64,000 nucleotides of DNA. Origin: Peromyscus leucopus (lineage: Eukaryota > Chordata > Mammalia > Rodentia > Cricetidae). The notes beneath the pieces were generated by a model. That model was not told the DNA's origin. It did no database searches and saw nothing but the letters and a program-made list of their open reading frames with translations. The stretch covers positions 31,330,504 through 31,394,503 of the forward strand of contig NC_051075.1 of NCBI RefSeq assembly GCF_004664715.2, written 5' to 3'. A program made the position numbers and the translations under genes. Shown here one piece after another: positions 10,090 through 20,430 of the stretch; the stretch's first letter is position 1, and every line of letters begins with the position of its first letter.

Positions 10090-11138
10090 ATAAAATAGAC
10101 TTTGATTGCAATTACCCCACCTTCTCTCATCTTCCTCTTATCCCTATTAACTCTTGTTGTCACTAACAGTTCTTCTCCCAGACTCATGATTTTGGTTTAT
10201 GTGTTCTGATGTATGTCTAATACATTTAGTTTAACTAGAGCTATATTTGTGACAATTGAATCAGTATTATCCAAGTGGACCACGGTGAGGTCATCAGTGG
10301 ATATGCAACCAAAAGCAGTAATTCTCTTCCCTGATTCTATCAGTAGTAAGTAACCCATATGTAGGGATAGTTGAGGACTATGAGGGCCTCCTCCACTTTG
10401 TCTGAAAATCAGTGACGCCATTTTTAAGTAGACTCAGTGCAGGCATCCAGGTTCAGTGGGTTCACAGTTACAATGGTTGTGTCTTTCCCAGAGAAATGGC
10501 ATATTTAATTTGTTCTTCCGATCTTTTACATTCTTTCTGTTTGCCCTCCGACAACATTCCCTGAGCCTCAGATGAGATGGTATAAATGTCTTGTTTGGAT
10601 ATGAGCAATTATCTTTCACTGAGTTTCAGCAGTCTTCGCAGCCATGAGTCTCATACAGAAGGAAAGGCTTCTCTGATTAAAGCTAAGAGCACTAATACCT
10701 ATATGTATAACCATATGTGAATATTTAAAAGGCAACTTTACACTTTGTCAAATTTCTAAACAACAATATTCAGTGCCCCTCCTCCAGCACCTATGATATC
10801 TGGTTATATGTTGTTGACTAGGTTACAGCACCAGGCATGGAGTCCTGCCCATGGAGCAGGTCTTAAAACTAACTATAGAGTAACTGGTTACCTTCATAAC
10901 CATAGTGGCACTATCACGTAAGTGGACATGTTGGTGTCATTGATTGTAAGATTCAGAGCTAAGTATAATTATTGACTTTTTTTCCTCAACAGTCTGCATA
11001 GCAATTGTTGGGACAATAGATATCTAGCAAGAAGGAAACTTAATCTAAATTCCAGCTTGATTTCTTGGTATCATGCATCCAAGGTATATGAGGGCTTTAT
11101 CATCTAGTGCTGGTTGGTAACCAGGAGAAATGGCAAAA
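10090..11138 (-). mobile_element. Lx-type LINE-1 untranslated remnant
   Basis: Minus-strand copy of a long rodent L1 UTR-like sequence. It shares segment order with 40,561-41,560: the 'ccctgagcct' block, the 'catgagtctc' block, the 'ggcatggagtcctgcccatg' block. Old, with no coding frame. The three short minus-strand open frames here are chance. Confidence 0.55.
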
Positions 11139-11362
11139 CAGTGGTTCTTAACAAAGGGTTCTCAGCCCCTTTGGGTGTTGAATGACCCTTTCACGAGGGT
11201 CACCTAAGACCACCAGAAAACACTTATTTGTGTTACAGTTCACAAGAGTAGCAAAATTATAGTTATGAAGTAGCAATGAAAATAATTTTATCATTGGGGG
11301 GTCATGACAAAATGAGGAACTGTATTAAAGGGTCACAGCATTAGGAAGGTTGAGAACTACTA
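11139..11362 (+). mobile_element. URR1-like hAT DNA transposon (MITE)
   Basis: About 224 bp bounded by terminal inverted repeats: 'cagtggttctta...' on the left and 'ggttgagaactacta' on the right. The interior carries 'gggtcacctaagaccacc' and 'tatagttatgaagtagcaat', characteristic of rodent URR1 (hAT-Charlie group). It has no transposase. The 8-bp flanks do not match each other, so the target duplication has decayed. Confidence 0.9.
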
Positions 11363-11369
11363 CTCTAGA

Positions 11370-12470
11370 GTCTTCTTACTGACAACTCATAAGGAATTAT
11401 CCCTCACTGGCACTAAGTAGTAACTGTTGTTGTTTAGACAACCTATGGCTTCCAGGCCTACCTTTTTCCAGTGATGTGAAGTATCTCCCTTCCAAGCCAT
11501 TTGTATTATAAATTATATATTTGAAATTTGCCCACAAGATAATGTTTCCATACGATATTTGCATTTTCCATTTGTTCTGTTTAATTTTCTCAATCTCATG
11601 CCATTGTTTACCATTTTACCTACCACATTTCTATTTTCCATTCCTAATATTGCCCCTTCTACCTTTATATTGCCTGTCTTCTACTACCTTCTACCTTAAG
11701 GCATTTTCTTCCCAATAGCCTTGTGTTTTCTGGTTTCTACAAGTACTCAAGTTAAACACACACAATTAGAAATTCTAAGCTGAGATCCACATATAAAGGA
11801 GAACATATGGCATTTGTTTTTCTGTGCCTAGCTGACCCCACCCACTATTATTTTTCAAGTTTCAGCCTTTTACCTACAAATTGCATAATTTCATTATTCT
11901 TTACCGATGAATAAACTTCCACTGTGTATATTTATCACATTCTCATTATCTATTCATCATCTGGTGGATTACGTGGGCAGAGTAGTGATGTACCTGGGAA
12001 AGCAAGCATTTCTGCAGTAGAATAGAGAGTCTTTTCAGTGTATGCCCAGGAATGGAATAGCTGTGTCATTTGGTGTCTGTATGTTGAAGTATTTGAAGAA
12101 TCTTGGCCCTGATTTCCATAGGCGGTAGAATAGTTAAAACAGCATTTATTAAACAGGATTTTCCTATCTTGAGTTGTCCTGGTTTTTCTTAATATTGATT
12201 TGGACATTGATCAGGATTTTATTCCTGTCCTGTTTAAGTTAATTCAGGTGTTAATTGGTGTCCTCTTTGAATTCCTTAAACACTTTGATCATGAATGTGA
12301 TTGTTCTTTGAATTCTCTGTGTTGATTTTCATCTAAATTGTTTTCACCAGAACAAATACTATAGGATAGACAATCTTGGGGGAGAATATTGTCTTGATTA
12401 TTCATATTGCTGTGATTTTGCTATAGGGTCTTGATGTCTGGCTTATCAGTTGATTGTGTTTTCTTTTATT
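11370..12470 (-). mobile_element. Old LINE-1 (ORF2 end and UTR)
   Basis: The minus strand shows the decayed end of L1 ORF2 (about 12,130 down to 11,830) and the 3' UTR to the left. 12,180-12,470 resembles further L1 sequence. Heavily mutated, no frame. Confidence 0.55.
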
Positions 12471-12509
12471 AAGATTTGCTTCTTTTTATTTTATTTATTT
12501 ATTTTAAAG

Positions 12510-12735
12510 TTTAATGAACTATTTTTATTTTGTATGTATAAATATTTTGCTTGAATGTATCATGTGTACTATCTGAGTACCTGAAGCCCAGAGAGGACAA
12601 GAGAGGAAACTGGATGCCCTGAAACCAGATTGCTGTTGATTATATTCTATCATGTGTGTGTGTTCAGAATCTAACTTGTTCTTCTGCAAGAGCAGCAAGT
12701 TGTCCTAACTGCTGAGCTGTTTTTCCAGTGGTGGT
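12510..12735 (-). mobile_element. B3-type SINE
   Basis: Minus-strand B3 with 5' end near 12,735 ('cagctcagcagttaggacaa' in sense), body containing 'ttgctgctcttgcagaagaa' and an AT-rich tail at 12,490-12,520. Confidence 0.82.
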
Positions 12736-13520
12736 TGTGTCTTTCAATTTAGTTTCTAGCCCACAAGGTAAGGGTCCTCAGAAAAGGTATTGAGTGGTGC
12801 TATGTTGGACAGTCCGAAGGGGACCAAGCCTATGGGAGCAGATCTTTTATTGGGGTCACAGTGGTGCCTACAGAGAGTCCTGAAACAGGTATAGATGCCT
12901 TGAGGGCATAGACTAGAAGAGTGAGTTTGTGGCTCATCTAAGGGTGTGTCCCTAAGGCAAGGTCATAGACTGATAAGCTTTGGGGATCCTGAAAAGAAGG
13001 GCAAAGCAAATAGGTGCTTTTCACTGGGATCAGCTATGGGTGAAGTGAAGTGCAGCAGGGGTGAGAGCAAGTGTCTAGCAAGGGTCCCAAGTAGGAAGAG
13101 GTGGAGTTGTGTATTAGGACAGATGGAGTCTCTTACCACTAGCTGAGAATATGAGATAGATATGACCTGGAGATCCTGTAACATGACTGAAGTTGACTAG
13201 GGCTTCTGGTGAAGCTGAGAACTTTCAGAGTAACATGGGTAAAAGACATGAGAAGGTCCTTCCAGAGGTGGATAGAAAGTTGTTTGCCCTATAGAGGGAG
13301 GACAGATGCATTCCCAGAGGCATGGTCTACTTGAGCTCCTAAGAAAGTAGGTAGGGAATTGGGCAGTGTAGGGAGGACGGAGCGAGGCCCATCCAATGAT
13401 GCCAGAGACCTAAAGTTCTAGGAAAGATGAGCAGGGAATTTTGAGGACTTTTATAGCTGGCATGAAAGAGACATCAGCCTAGCTCAGCTTCCCAGATTGG
13501 TACTCAACCACCAATTGCAG
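12736..13520. other. GC-richer unassigned segment, possible L1 UTR
   Basis: Purine-rich on the plus strand and less AT-rich than its surroundings. The texture resembles an L1 untranslated region, but I could not match it confidently. No convincing coding frame. Confidence 0.3.
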
Positions 13521-14714
13521 AAGTCTGAGCAATTGGCTGCAAACACTACATGATATATTAGATTTTATTCTAGATGGTCTCTACTATACAAACAAGAACT
13601 ACAGATATTCCGTGTTGGCATTGGAGGTCAAATTCTCAGCAAGTAGATACTTTAGTTCTCATCTTCCCCAGCATAAAATAAAAATGAAATACTTGCCCTT
13701 GCATCTCACTGGGGTGTCTTCCTTCCTGTCTTGTTTCTGCCGAAAATACAGACTAGTGATTGAAGTAAAAATATACCCAGGTGCTAATGCTGGCAGAAGG
13801 TTAAAGAGAATAAAAAGCACTCTACCTGGGGCTGAGCCTCTGGGCGAAGATGGGAGGTAATTCTGTGCAGATCCTCATGTATAACACAATGGACTGTGAA
13901 AAGAAAGTGTGAGAAATCTTTACTTATTGTTGAGCACATCATTCATAAGTCACCACTTAAAAGAAAAGAAGCAAAGAAAACAGAAAAGCCCCCTGAGATA
14001 AGAGGAAATGTGATTAACAGTGTTAATCTCCCTCACATAACAATGAAAAATGCTTTAGTCTTTGAATAGAGCACAAGAAAGTGGCTCCAGGTTGGATATT
14101 CTATTCTATACCATTTATGAGTACACTTGGGCCCCTGAAAGCAAATTCCAATTACATGCAGAAAACATCTAGCCTTGCAGACTCTGTTAATTCAGCAGCT
14201 TCCAAAGTGGTCCCAAGGGTTCACCAATCTATGCATCTTTATATCAAAGCTTGCATCAACACAGCAGTTATTACTCTGAGCCACTGGGGGCAATTTCTTC
14301 TTATTTGTAAAACTTTCTTCAGGTTACTAGGGAAGGAACAATATGTTGACACTCTCCCAAGCAACATTTTAAAGCATACTCATTCACAATTTAGAGATTT
14401 TAATGAGGAACGTTTAGCCTCCAGGAGCAAGTGGAATTAAGTGTATGGTAGTAACCATGTCTGATAAACATGACACCTGTACCACCCTGAAGTTTCAGCA
14501 TGAATCAATTATACCACAAACCCAACATTAGTTAATTGCCAGAGAAAGTAATTCATGAAAAAGGAAATATACTTTCTCTAGGAAAAAAAGATCTCAAACT
14601 AAAAGTACATCAAAAGCCAGATTATCATTTTATGAGTGAGTTAACTTAGTGTATATTTCTTCTACTTTTCAGTTATGCAGGAAAGTCATCATGTTCCAGT
14701 TTTCTCTAAGTTTC
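13521..14714. other. Unassigned DNA, no gene
   Basis: About 1.2 kb. Contains a 119-codon open frame at 14,081-14,440 with no recognisable domain, signal peptide or homologue, so I do not treat it as a gene. Confidence 0.4.
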
Positions 14715-14890
14715 ACTTTATTTTTTAAATATTATTTACTATACTTTTTGAGATCTTAATATAATTATATCATTTTCTCCTTGCCTTCCTCACTTCATGC
14801 CCTCCCATTTATTCCTCCTTTATCTCTTTCCATTTCATTGGATCTGTTTGCATTAATTGTTGTCACATATATATGACAACACAGAGAGAC
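14715..14890 (-). mobile_element. Lx-type LINE-1 3' end remnant
   Basis: Reverse-complement counterpart of the 3' end at 8,900-9,180: 'gagatcttaatataattata', a pyrimidine-rich block, then 'cattaattgttgtcacata'. Only the last 180 bases are present. Confidence 0.6.
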
Positions 14891-15649
14891 AAAAATAAAT
14901 AAAAACTTGTGGACTGCTTAGGAAAATCTTTGTTCATTTGCCTCAAGGATGCTTTGCAGGATATAGACAGAAAAGCTCTAACACTATTCCTGTAAGGATA
15001 ATGTGGTATACGGGGGAAAAAAACCAAGGAAGCAGATGAGCCTCGTGGATAACATTCTGCCAAGTACAGCCTTCCACTTCTCATAAAATCCATTATTTAG
15101 CAAACAATGTAATTTTAATTTGCAAAAAGAAAAAGTTGAGCCTCTATATCAAGTTACTGAGTAGTTAATAATCCCTTAGCAAGGTGTGGTGTGCTTATGT
15201 CCATGGAGGTTGTCTGATAATTTGAGCTTTAAGAATAAAGCCACCGGTGGGATGTAGTTTTTGTACCTACCTTGAGTCACCACTGAGAGCTGTCCACAGA
15301 AAAGCTTCGTTTGCTTGGAGAAGGCATGGAAGCAAGAGGCTAGAACATATTGGCAAGAGTCCAGGGTAGCTCTAATCACAATGTTTTCATCAGGGCTGGA
15401 TTTCTTAAGACCTCAGTCCAAGACTTTCTCTGACACTGTTCATCTTAGGCCTGAACTACAAATGTCTAACCACACCTCATGTATTTATGTGAAAACCTTA
15501 CTCACTCTTCATGTGTTCATATGAGAACCTTACTCGAATGAAGAGACAATATTGGTACTTCACGGCAAATGAGTAAGATCCAATCAATGTGTCTGTTTTC
15601 ATTTTGAGATTTTCGCTTTGAGAAAGGGAGAGAGTTTTATGTAACTGAA
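14891..15649. other. Unassigned DNA
   Basis: No recognised element or gene. Confidence 0.4.
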
Positions 15650-15762
15650 GTACAACTGGCTTCATTCAGACTTCTTTTGTAGCAAAGGATGACCTTGTCC
15701 TCCTGTTTCAGCCTCTCAGGTACTGGGATAGTAGGTGTGAACCACCAGGCTATGGCGGGGGG
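15650..15762 (-). mobile_element. Old B1-like SINE fragment
   Basis: Weak match to the minus-strand right half of B1: 'cctcctgtttcagcctctc', 'actgggatagtaggtgtgaa', 'ccaccaggct'. Followed by a G-run. Old 7SL-derived type. Confidence 0.55.
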
Positions 15763-16504
15763 TGGGGTGGGGACGGGACAAAAAAACAGCTCTTTTTCTT
15801 ACACTTCTAAACCTTCAATGAATCTCCATCTGGTTAAATGAATTCTAAATAAACAGGGTTTGATGTAACATATTATTTGTTTTCACTTTTTGTGGAAATT
15901 CTATTTATAGTACAGGTAGAAAAATATTATATTTTAATGAAAAACCTCAGTTAAATATATTTATTTGGGGGTTGGTTATTAGTTTGAGTAATATGAGCAA
16001 TACCTTATATTTTTTAAAAATATAATAGATCTAGCAATTTATGTAGATCGTGGACCCTAGAAAGAGTTCTGTGGTTTGTAGAGTAGAAGAAATGTTTGAA
16101 AGGAATGAAGAAATGTGACATTTAGTATAAACATGATTTGGAACAAAAATTACAACCTATCCTTGCATGATATCTTATCCAAATAAGACTTCACTTCCTG
16201 CTTTTCTATCCTCTTAATATAGATCAAAAACCACAAAAAAATATTCATAAGGGATCAGGACAGTCAGGGTTTTAATATTACTTGGAGTTAATTTATTAAC
16301 TAAGTTATTAATTTAACTTAGAGTTAAAAGGACAGGAGCTCTGTTGGATTCTGAACTGTCATAGCATATCTGAGACTACTCCACATATGAATGTTTGGTA
16401 TACCATCTCCTCAAACTCACTGAAAACAGCTTTTTTTTTCAGACATTATTGAAAAGCTGCTATAATATTAAATATTTGTTTCAGTGAAAGACAGATGAAC
16501 CATA
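15763..16504. other. Unassigned AT-rich DNA
   Basis: No recognised element or gene. Confidence 0.4.
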
Positions 16505-16897
16505 TTGGAACTTAATTCCTTTAGTCAACTTTCCACTACTGTAACAAAGTATTTACCTCACAGCTCCTGTTTCTATGGTTCATGAAACATCACTCAAAAA
16601 GCAGCAGAAAGATAGCAAGAGTCAGAATACCAGGGAGTCTGCTGTGAAAAAGCCCCTCTTGAAAACAGCTAGATAATAAAGAGTGGAACAATGGCAATAA
16701 CAATGGAAATGTCAATGTAGACGGGGGGAAATATTATGGGGTCCCAAACATAGGCAAAGAAATACAAGCAACTAATGACTGTTGAGAGAAGGAGAATTTA
16801 ACCTCTTCCAGTAATAAGCCCTCTTGTTGGTTGTTATTTAATACAGAGTGATCAGTCTTGAAACCATATACACACAAACCACAAAAGCAAACTTAGG

Positions 16898-16941
<44 letters not shown>

Positions 16942-17320
16942 ACTTGAGCGCTCACACACACAAGTAGATTTATGTATATGTATGTTTGTAACAGTAATAA
17001 AGAAAAAGGCTATTAACTTGAGAGTGGGAGGAAATGGGAGTGGTTAGAAAGGAGGTAGGAAGGAGGGTACATTGGGGGGAAGAGAGATAAGGAATGGGGA
17101 TGAATTAATGTAATTCTATTTCAACTAAAAAGAAGAGAGGTTTAATTTGGCTCACCATTTTAGAGGTCTGGTACATTATCTATTGTCAGCATTTTTTTAA
17201 TTAACTGTGTGGAAAGGCCACCCTATTAGAGCAAATGTTTGACAATGAAGACAAGCTACTTACCTCATGGTGGCTGGAAATCAGAGAAAGACAGAAAGAA
17301 CCAAATTTTCAGTATCTTCT
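16505..17320 (+). mobile_element. Old rodent repeat split by an L1 3' end
   Basis: The outer parts (16,505-16,570 'ccactactgtaacaaagtat' and 17,130-17,320 'gaggtttaatttggctcacc') look like two halves of one old interspersed repeat. The middle (about 16,600-17,130) is an Lx-type L1 3' end on the plus strand with 'caactaatgactgttgagag', a (TG)n tract and a purine-rich terminus. The outer family is unnamed here. Confidence 0.5.
16901..16940. repeat. (TG)20 microsatellite
   Basis: Pure TG run inside the L1 3' end. Such tracts are common at this position of Lx-type 3' UTRs. Confidence 0.97.
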
Positions 17321-17482
17321 TCAAAGGTAGGCTACCAATTGTTAAAAGAATCATGAGGTTTTGCTACCTTTCAATAATTTCATTAAACACACAGAGCTAG
17401 GTGGATTTAGGATAAATCTTCAAAATGATAACCACATGTTAGATTTGCATTATTCTTTTATTTCCTAATAATAAATCAATAC

Positions 17483-17727
17483 TGTGATGATTAATAGTAT
17501 CTCCTTGATGGGATTTAAAGTGATCATGGAGACAAATTTCCGAGATGTTTACAAAAGACTGTCTATATCATCTTAGTTGAATTGACTTGCTGTTTCTCTG
17601 TCTACTGATATATTATCCTCTCCAGGATGGAACGTATCCTGTCAAACAGTGAGCTGAGATAAACTTCCTTCTTGAAACTTTATCTCATCAGGTGGTTGGT
17701 GTCAGCAATAATAAAGTAACTAATACA
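17483..17727 (+). mobile_element. MaLR-like or other old LTR-type repeat
   Basis: Starts TGTGATGATTAATAG and ends TAATACA, with a late 'aacttccttcttgaaac' segment. The TG...CA ends and roughly 245-bp size suit a decayed LTR of the type that ends 'gtaactaataca'. Subfamily not assigned. Confidence 0.45.
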
Positions 17728-18422
17728 AATACTTAAATCAATCAGAGCTTTATTCAAAGTGGAACAAATCACCATCCATGCAAAAATTGACAAAGTATAT
17801 TACATATATACTTTTTATATGTATATCAAAATTTAATCATGTATGGTATATATAATATATATTTCTATATGTATACTGAAAATAATTTATCTATTTATAA
17901 ATATATAGATATAAATATACTTTTTCTATTATATATTATTATAGAGACCTTTGGAGAAAGAGCTGACTTCTCATATGATTATACAAATAATTATAAATGT
18001 GTTCATATACATGCCAAAGTAGAAACTTATATATCTTAATATTGAATTTAAAATATTATTATAGATGGTAAGAAAAAGTTATAAGTTGATGCTCCCAACC
18101 AAATTACTAAATCGGCGGTGTTATATTTCAGGAAATACTAAAAATAATAAAAAAAAAAAAATGGCAAAATAAAATCCTTTGTCAATTGGAAGGCAGATTG
18201 CATATAAAGGTTCAGAGGATGCTTGTAGTAAATCAGAGGGAAAAGGTGGAAGGATACAAAATATTTTTAGAAAAATGGCCAAAGGAACTTTTCTTTCAAA
18301 AAACTCAAGGAGATAGAACTGATTCCTGGCACTGGAGGTTTCATTTGGTGGTTAAAAAAAAAAAAAAAAAGTCTAGTTGGGAACTTTTCTCCCCCAGTGT
18401 TTGGTGATGCCATTTTGATTTC

Positions 18423-18423
<1 letters not shown>
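17728..18423. other. AT-rich DNA
   Basis: Mostly A/T with TATA-rich stretches (17,790-17,950) and A-runs near 18,150 and 18,354-18,371. No gene. Confidence 0.5.
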
Positions 18424-18468
<45 letters not shown>

Positions 18469-18469
18469 G
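18424..18469. repeat. (GATA)n microsatellite
   Basis: About 11 uninterrupted TAGA/GATA units. Confidence 0.97.
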
Positions 18470-18631
18470 ATTATATTTTAAGAGGCTTCTACTTAAGTAG
18501 GTTTCCATATGATGACACCAATGGTCCTTACTGTTAGTTGTCCATACCTTATTTGGCTTTTTGATCCCCTACTCAATTTAATACTATCATTCTTGTTTTC
18601 CCTGTATCTCTATACTATATATTATATTATC

Positions 18632-18635
<4 letters not shown>

Positions 18636-18720
<85 letters not shown>
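18636..18720. repeat. Compound (CA)n(TA)n microsatellite
   Basis: A run of about 17 CA dinucleotides followed directly by about 24 TA dinucleotides. Prone to slippage and hairpin formation. Confidence 0.97.
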
Positions 18721-18721
<1 letters not shown>

Positions 18722-18830
18722 CTCTATCTCATATCTCCCTTTCTTCAGAGATCCTCCCCTCTCCCTTAGTTCCTCACTGTGTACCTAAACTTTATGGTTA
18801 TACAAATTGTAGCATGCCTATCAAAGCCTT

Positions 18831-18844
18831 AAAAGCTAACAACC
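18831..18844. repeat. L1 target-site duplication, left copy
   Basis: AAAAGCTAACAACC, identical to 24,806-24,819 on the other side of the L1. The A-rich start fits the L1 endonuclease preference (cut TTTT/A on the opposite strand). Confidence 0.97.
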
Positions 18845-19566
18845 GAGACAGGCCTGGCAGCGGAGACAAGCAGACATAGGAAGGCCTGTGGCAGCAGCCC
18901 ACAGAGGTAGACGGGCACGGCTGCAGCGGCCTACAGGGACATTCAGGCCCGGAGGCAGCTGGCAGAGACATACAGACCCAGCAGCGGCCCACAGAGGTAG
19001 ACAGGCCCGGCAGCAGTGACAAGCAGAGGTAGGTAGGCCCGCAGCGGCGGCAGCTGGCAGAGACATACAGGCCCGGCGACAGAGACAAGCAGACGCAGGG
19101 TGGAACAGGGACATGCCTAACCCCAACACCTGGGGAAGAAGCTATCTCCGTGGAACAGAACCAGAATGAATCTGAACACTCCTTCTGAGGACAACCCAGG
19201 GCCCAGCTGCTGATCCTGTGAAACCCAACAACTTGGAGGTGTTGGTGAGACTACCCCGCTCAGCTGAAACCCATCTGGGAGAGGATTCAGAGGCCTACAG
19301 TTTAAAGTCTGAAGAAACAAGATCAGCTGAGGAGTTGATGAATGAACAAATCATGACCTGGGAACACAGAAGAAGGCGCTGCCCAGCCACCAAACCAGAT
19401 CACCAGAATCATATGTATATACTTCACCGACTGAGATCAGCTGCCCCTGAAGAAATAGCCCAATAGCACCAATTTAACCAAGAACTCCTACTAAACCAAG
19501 GCTAAAAATTAGAACAAGAGAGGCACTCTCAGTCACAGACACCACCTGCACCACACAGAGGAAGAG
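18845..19566 (+). promoter_or_regulatory. L1 5' UTR (presumed internal promoter)
   Basis: Strikingly GC-rich for this window, especially 18,845-19,110. It is built from imperfect repeats of a module around 'gacaggcctggcagcg' / 'cagagacatacaggcccgg', with GCGGC-rich linkers. The units recur at irregular spacing, unlike the ~200-bp monomers of mouse L1 A/F types. By analogy with other L1s it would be the internal Pol II promoter, and this is not shown by the sequence. The left-reading open frames at 18,798-19,129 are artefacts of the CpG-rich repeats. Confidence 0.8.
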
Positions 19567-20357
19567 ATGAGTAGACGCCAGTGCAAAAATACAGGCAACA
19601 ATATAAAGACCTATATGGCAACATCAGAACTTAGTGATTCTACACCTGCAAGACCTGAACATACCAAGACAGAAGAAACAGAAGAAATCAACCTTAAAAA
19701 TGACTTTAAGAAGATGATAAAGGCCCTTAAAGAAGAAATAAAACATTCCCTCAAAGAGGAAATAAAAACTTTCCTTAAAGAGGAAATGAAAAACTCCCTT
19801 AAAGAGGAAATAAAAACTTCCCTTAAAGAGGAAATAAAAAACTCCATTAAAGAGGAAATAAAAAACTCCCTTAAAGAAATGGAAGAAAAAACAAACAAAA
19901 AAATGGGAAGAAATCAAAAAAAGCCAAGAAAAAGCAATTAAACAGATGAAAGAAACATTCCAAGATCTGAAAAATGAATTTGAGACAATAAAGAAAACAC
20001 ATGCTGAGGGAATGCTGGAAATAGAAATCCCCTCGCCACATAATAATCAAAACACTAAATACACAGAACAAAGAAAAAATATTAAGAGCCGCAAAGAAAA
20101 AAGACCAAGTAACATATAAAGGCAAACCCATCAGAATAACACCAGACTACTCAAAAGAGACTATGAAAGCTAGAAGATCATGGACAAATCTCATGCAGAT
20201 ACTAAGAGAACACGGATGCCAACCCAGACTATTATACCCAGCAAAACTCTCAATCACCATAGGCAGAGTAAACAAAATATTCCAGGATAAAATCAGATTT
20301 AATCAATACCTGTCCACAAACCAAGCCCTACAGAAAGCACTAGAAGGGAAAATCTAA
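19567..20357 (+). pseudogene. L1 ORF1 (RNA-binding chaperone), broken
   Basis: L1 ORF1p is a trimeric RNA-binding protein: N-terminal coiled coil, central RRM, C-terminal domain. It coats L1 RNA in the cytoplasmic RNP. The ATG at 19,567 opens a 124-codon frame whose residues 54-103 form a Lys/Glu-rich coiled coil built on an 8-residue repeat. An extra G in the GGG at 19,905-19,907 shifts the frame to a stop at 19,939. Correct-frame sequence continues to about 20,030. There it jumps straight to the far part of the RRM, so about 300 bp (roughly 100 codons) are missing, with a further frame change at the junction. From 20,031 to the stop at 20,355 the C-terminal domain is well kept ('VTYKGKPIRITP', 'ARRSW', 'CQPRLLYPAKLS'). 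Product would be non-functional. Confidence 0.93.
19726..19875 (+). repeat. 24-bp tandem repeat in ORF1 coiled coil
   Basis: Six full units starting at 19,726, 19,750, 19,774, 19,798, 19,822 and 19,846, plus a partial seventh at 19,870. Each encodes an 8-residue variant of LKEEIKNS. Units 3-6 are nearly identical, so they arose by recent local duplication. ORF1 length-polymorphic coiled-coil repeats are known in rodent L1s. Here the period is 8 residues rather than the heptad. Confidence 0.95.
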
Positions 20358-20430
20358 CCCGAAGAAGCTAACCATATCCATACAAAAATCAAGCAATAGA
20401 TAATCCCACACCAACATACACCACAGAAGG

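Larger units (their letters stand above)
18510..18844 (-). mobile_element. Old LINE-1, left part (split)
   Basis: 3' UTR of an old minus-strand L1, cut by the young L1 insertion. Its continuation starts at 24,820. The join is recognisable: 'aaaagctaacaacc' is followed in the right part by 'acaaataagaaatac', as in other rodent L1 copies. It holds a compound CA/TA microsatellite. Confidence 0.7.

Noticed and set aside
14081..14440. 119-codon plus-strand frame
   Set aside because: No recognisable domain, no splice or promoter context. Kept as unassigned.
18798..19129. Cys/Leu/Pro-rich minus-strand frames of 96-97 codons
   Set aside because: Antisense of the GC-rich repeated L1 5' UTR, and the repetitive composition explains the open frame.
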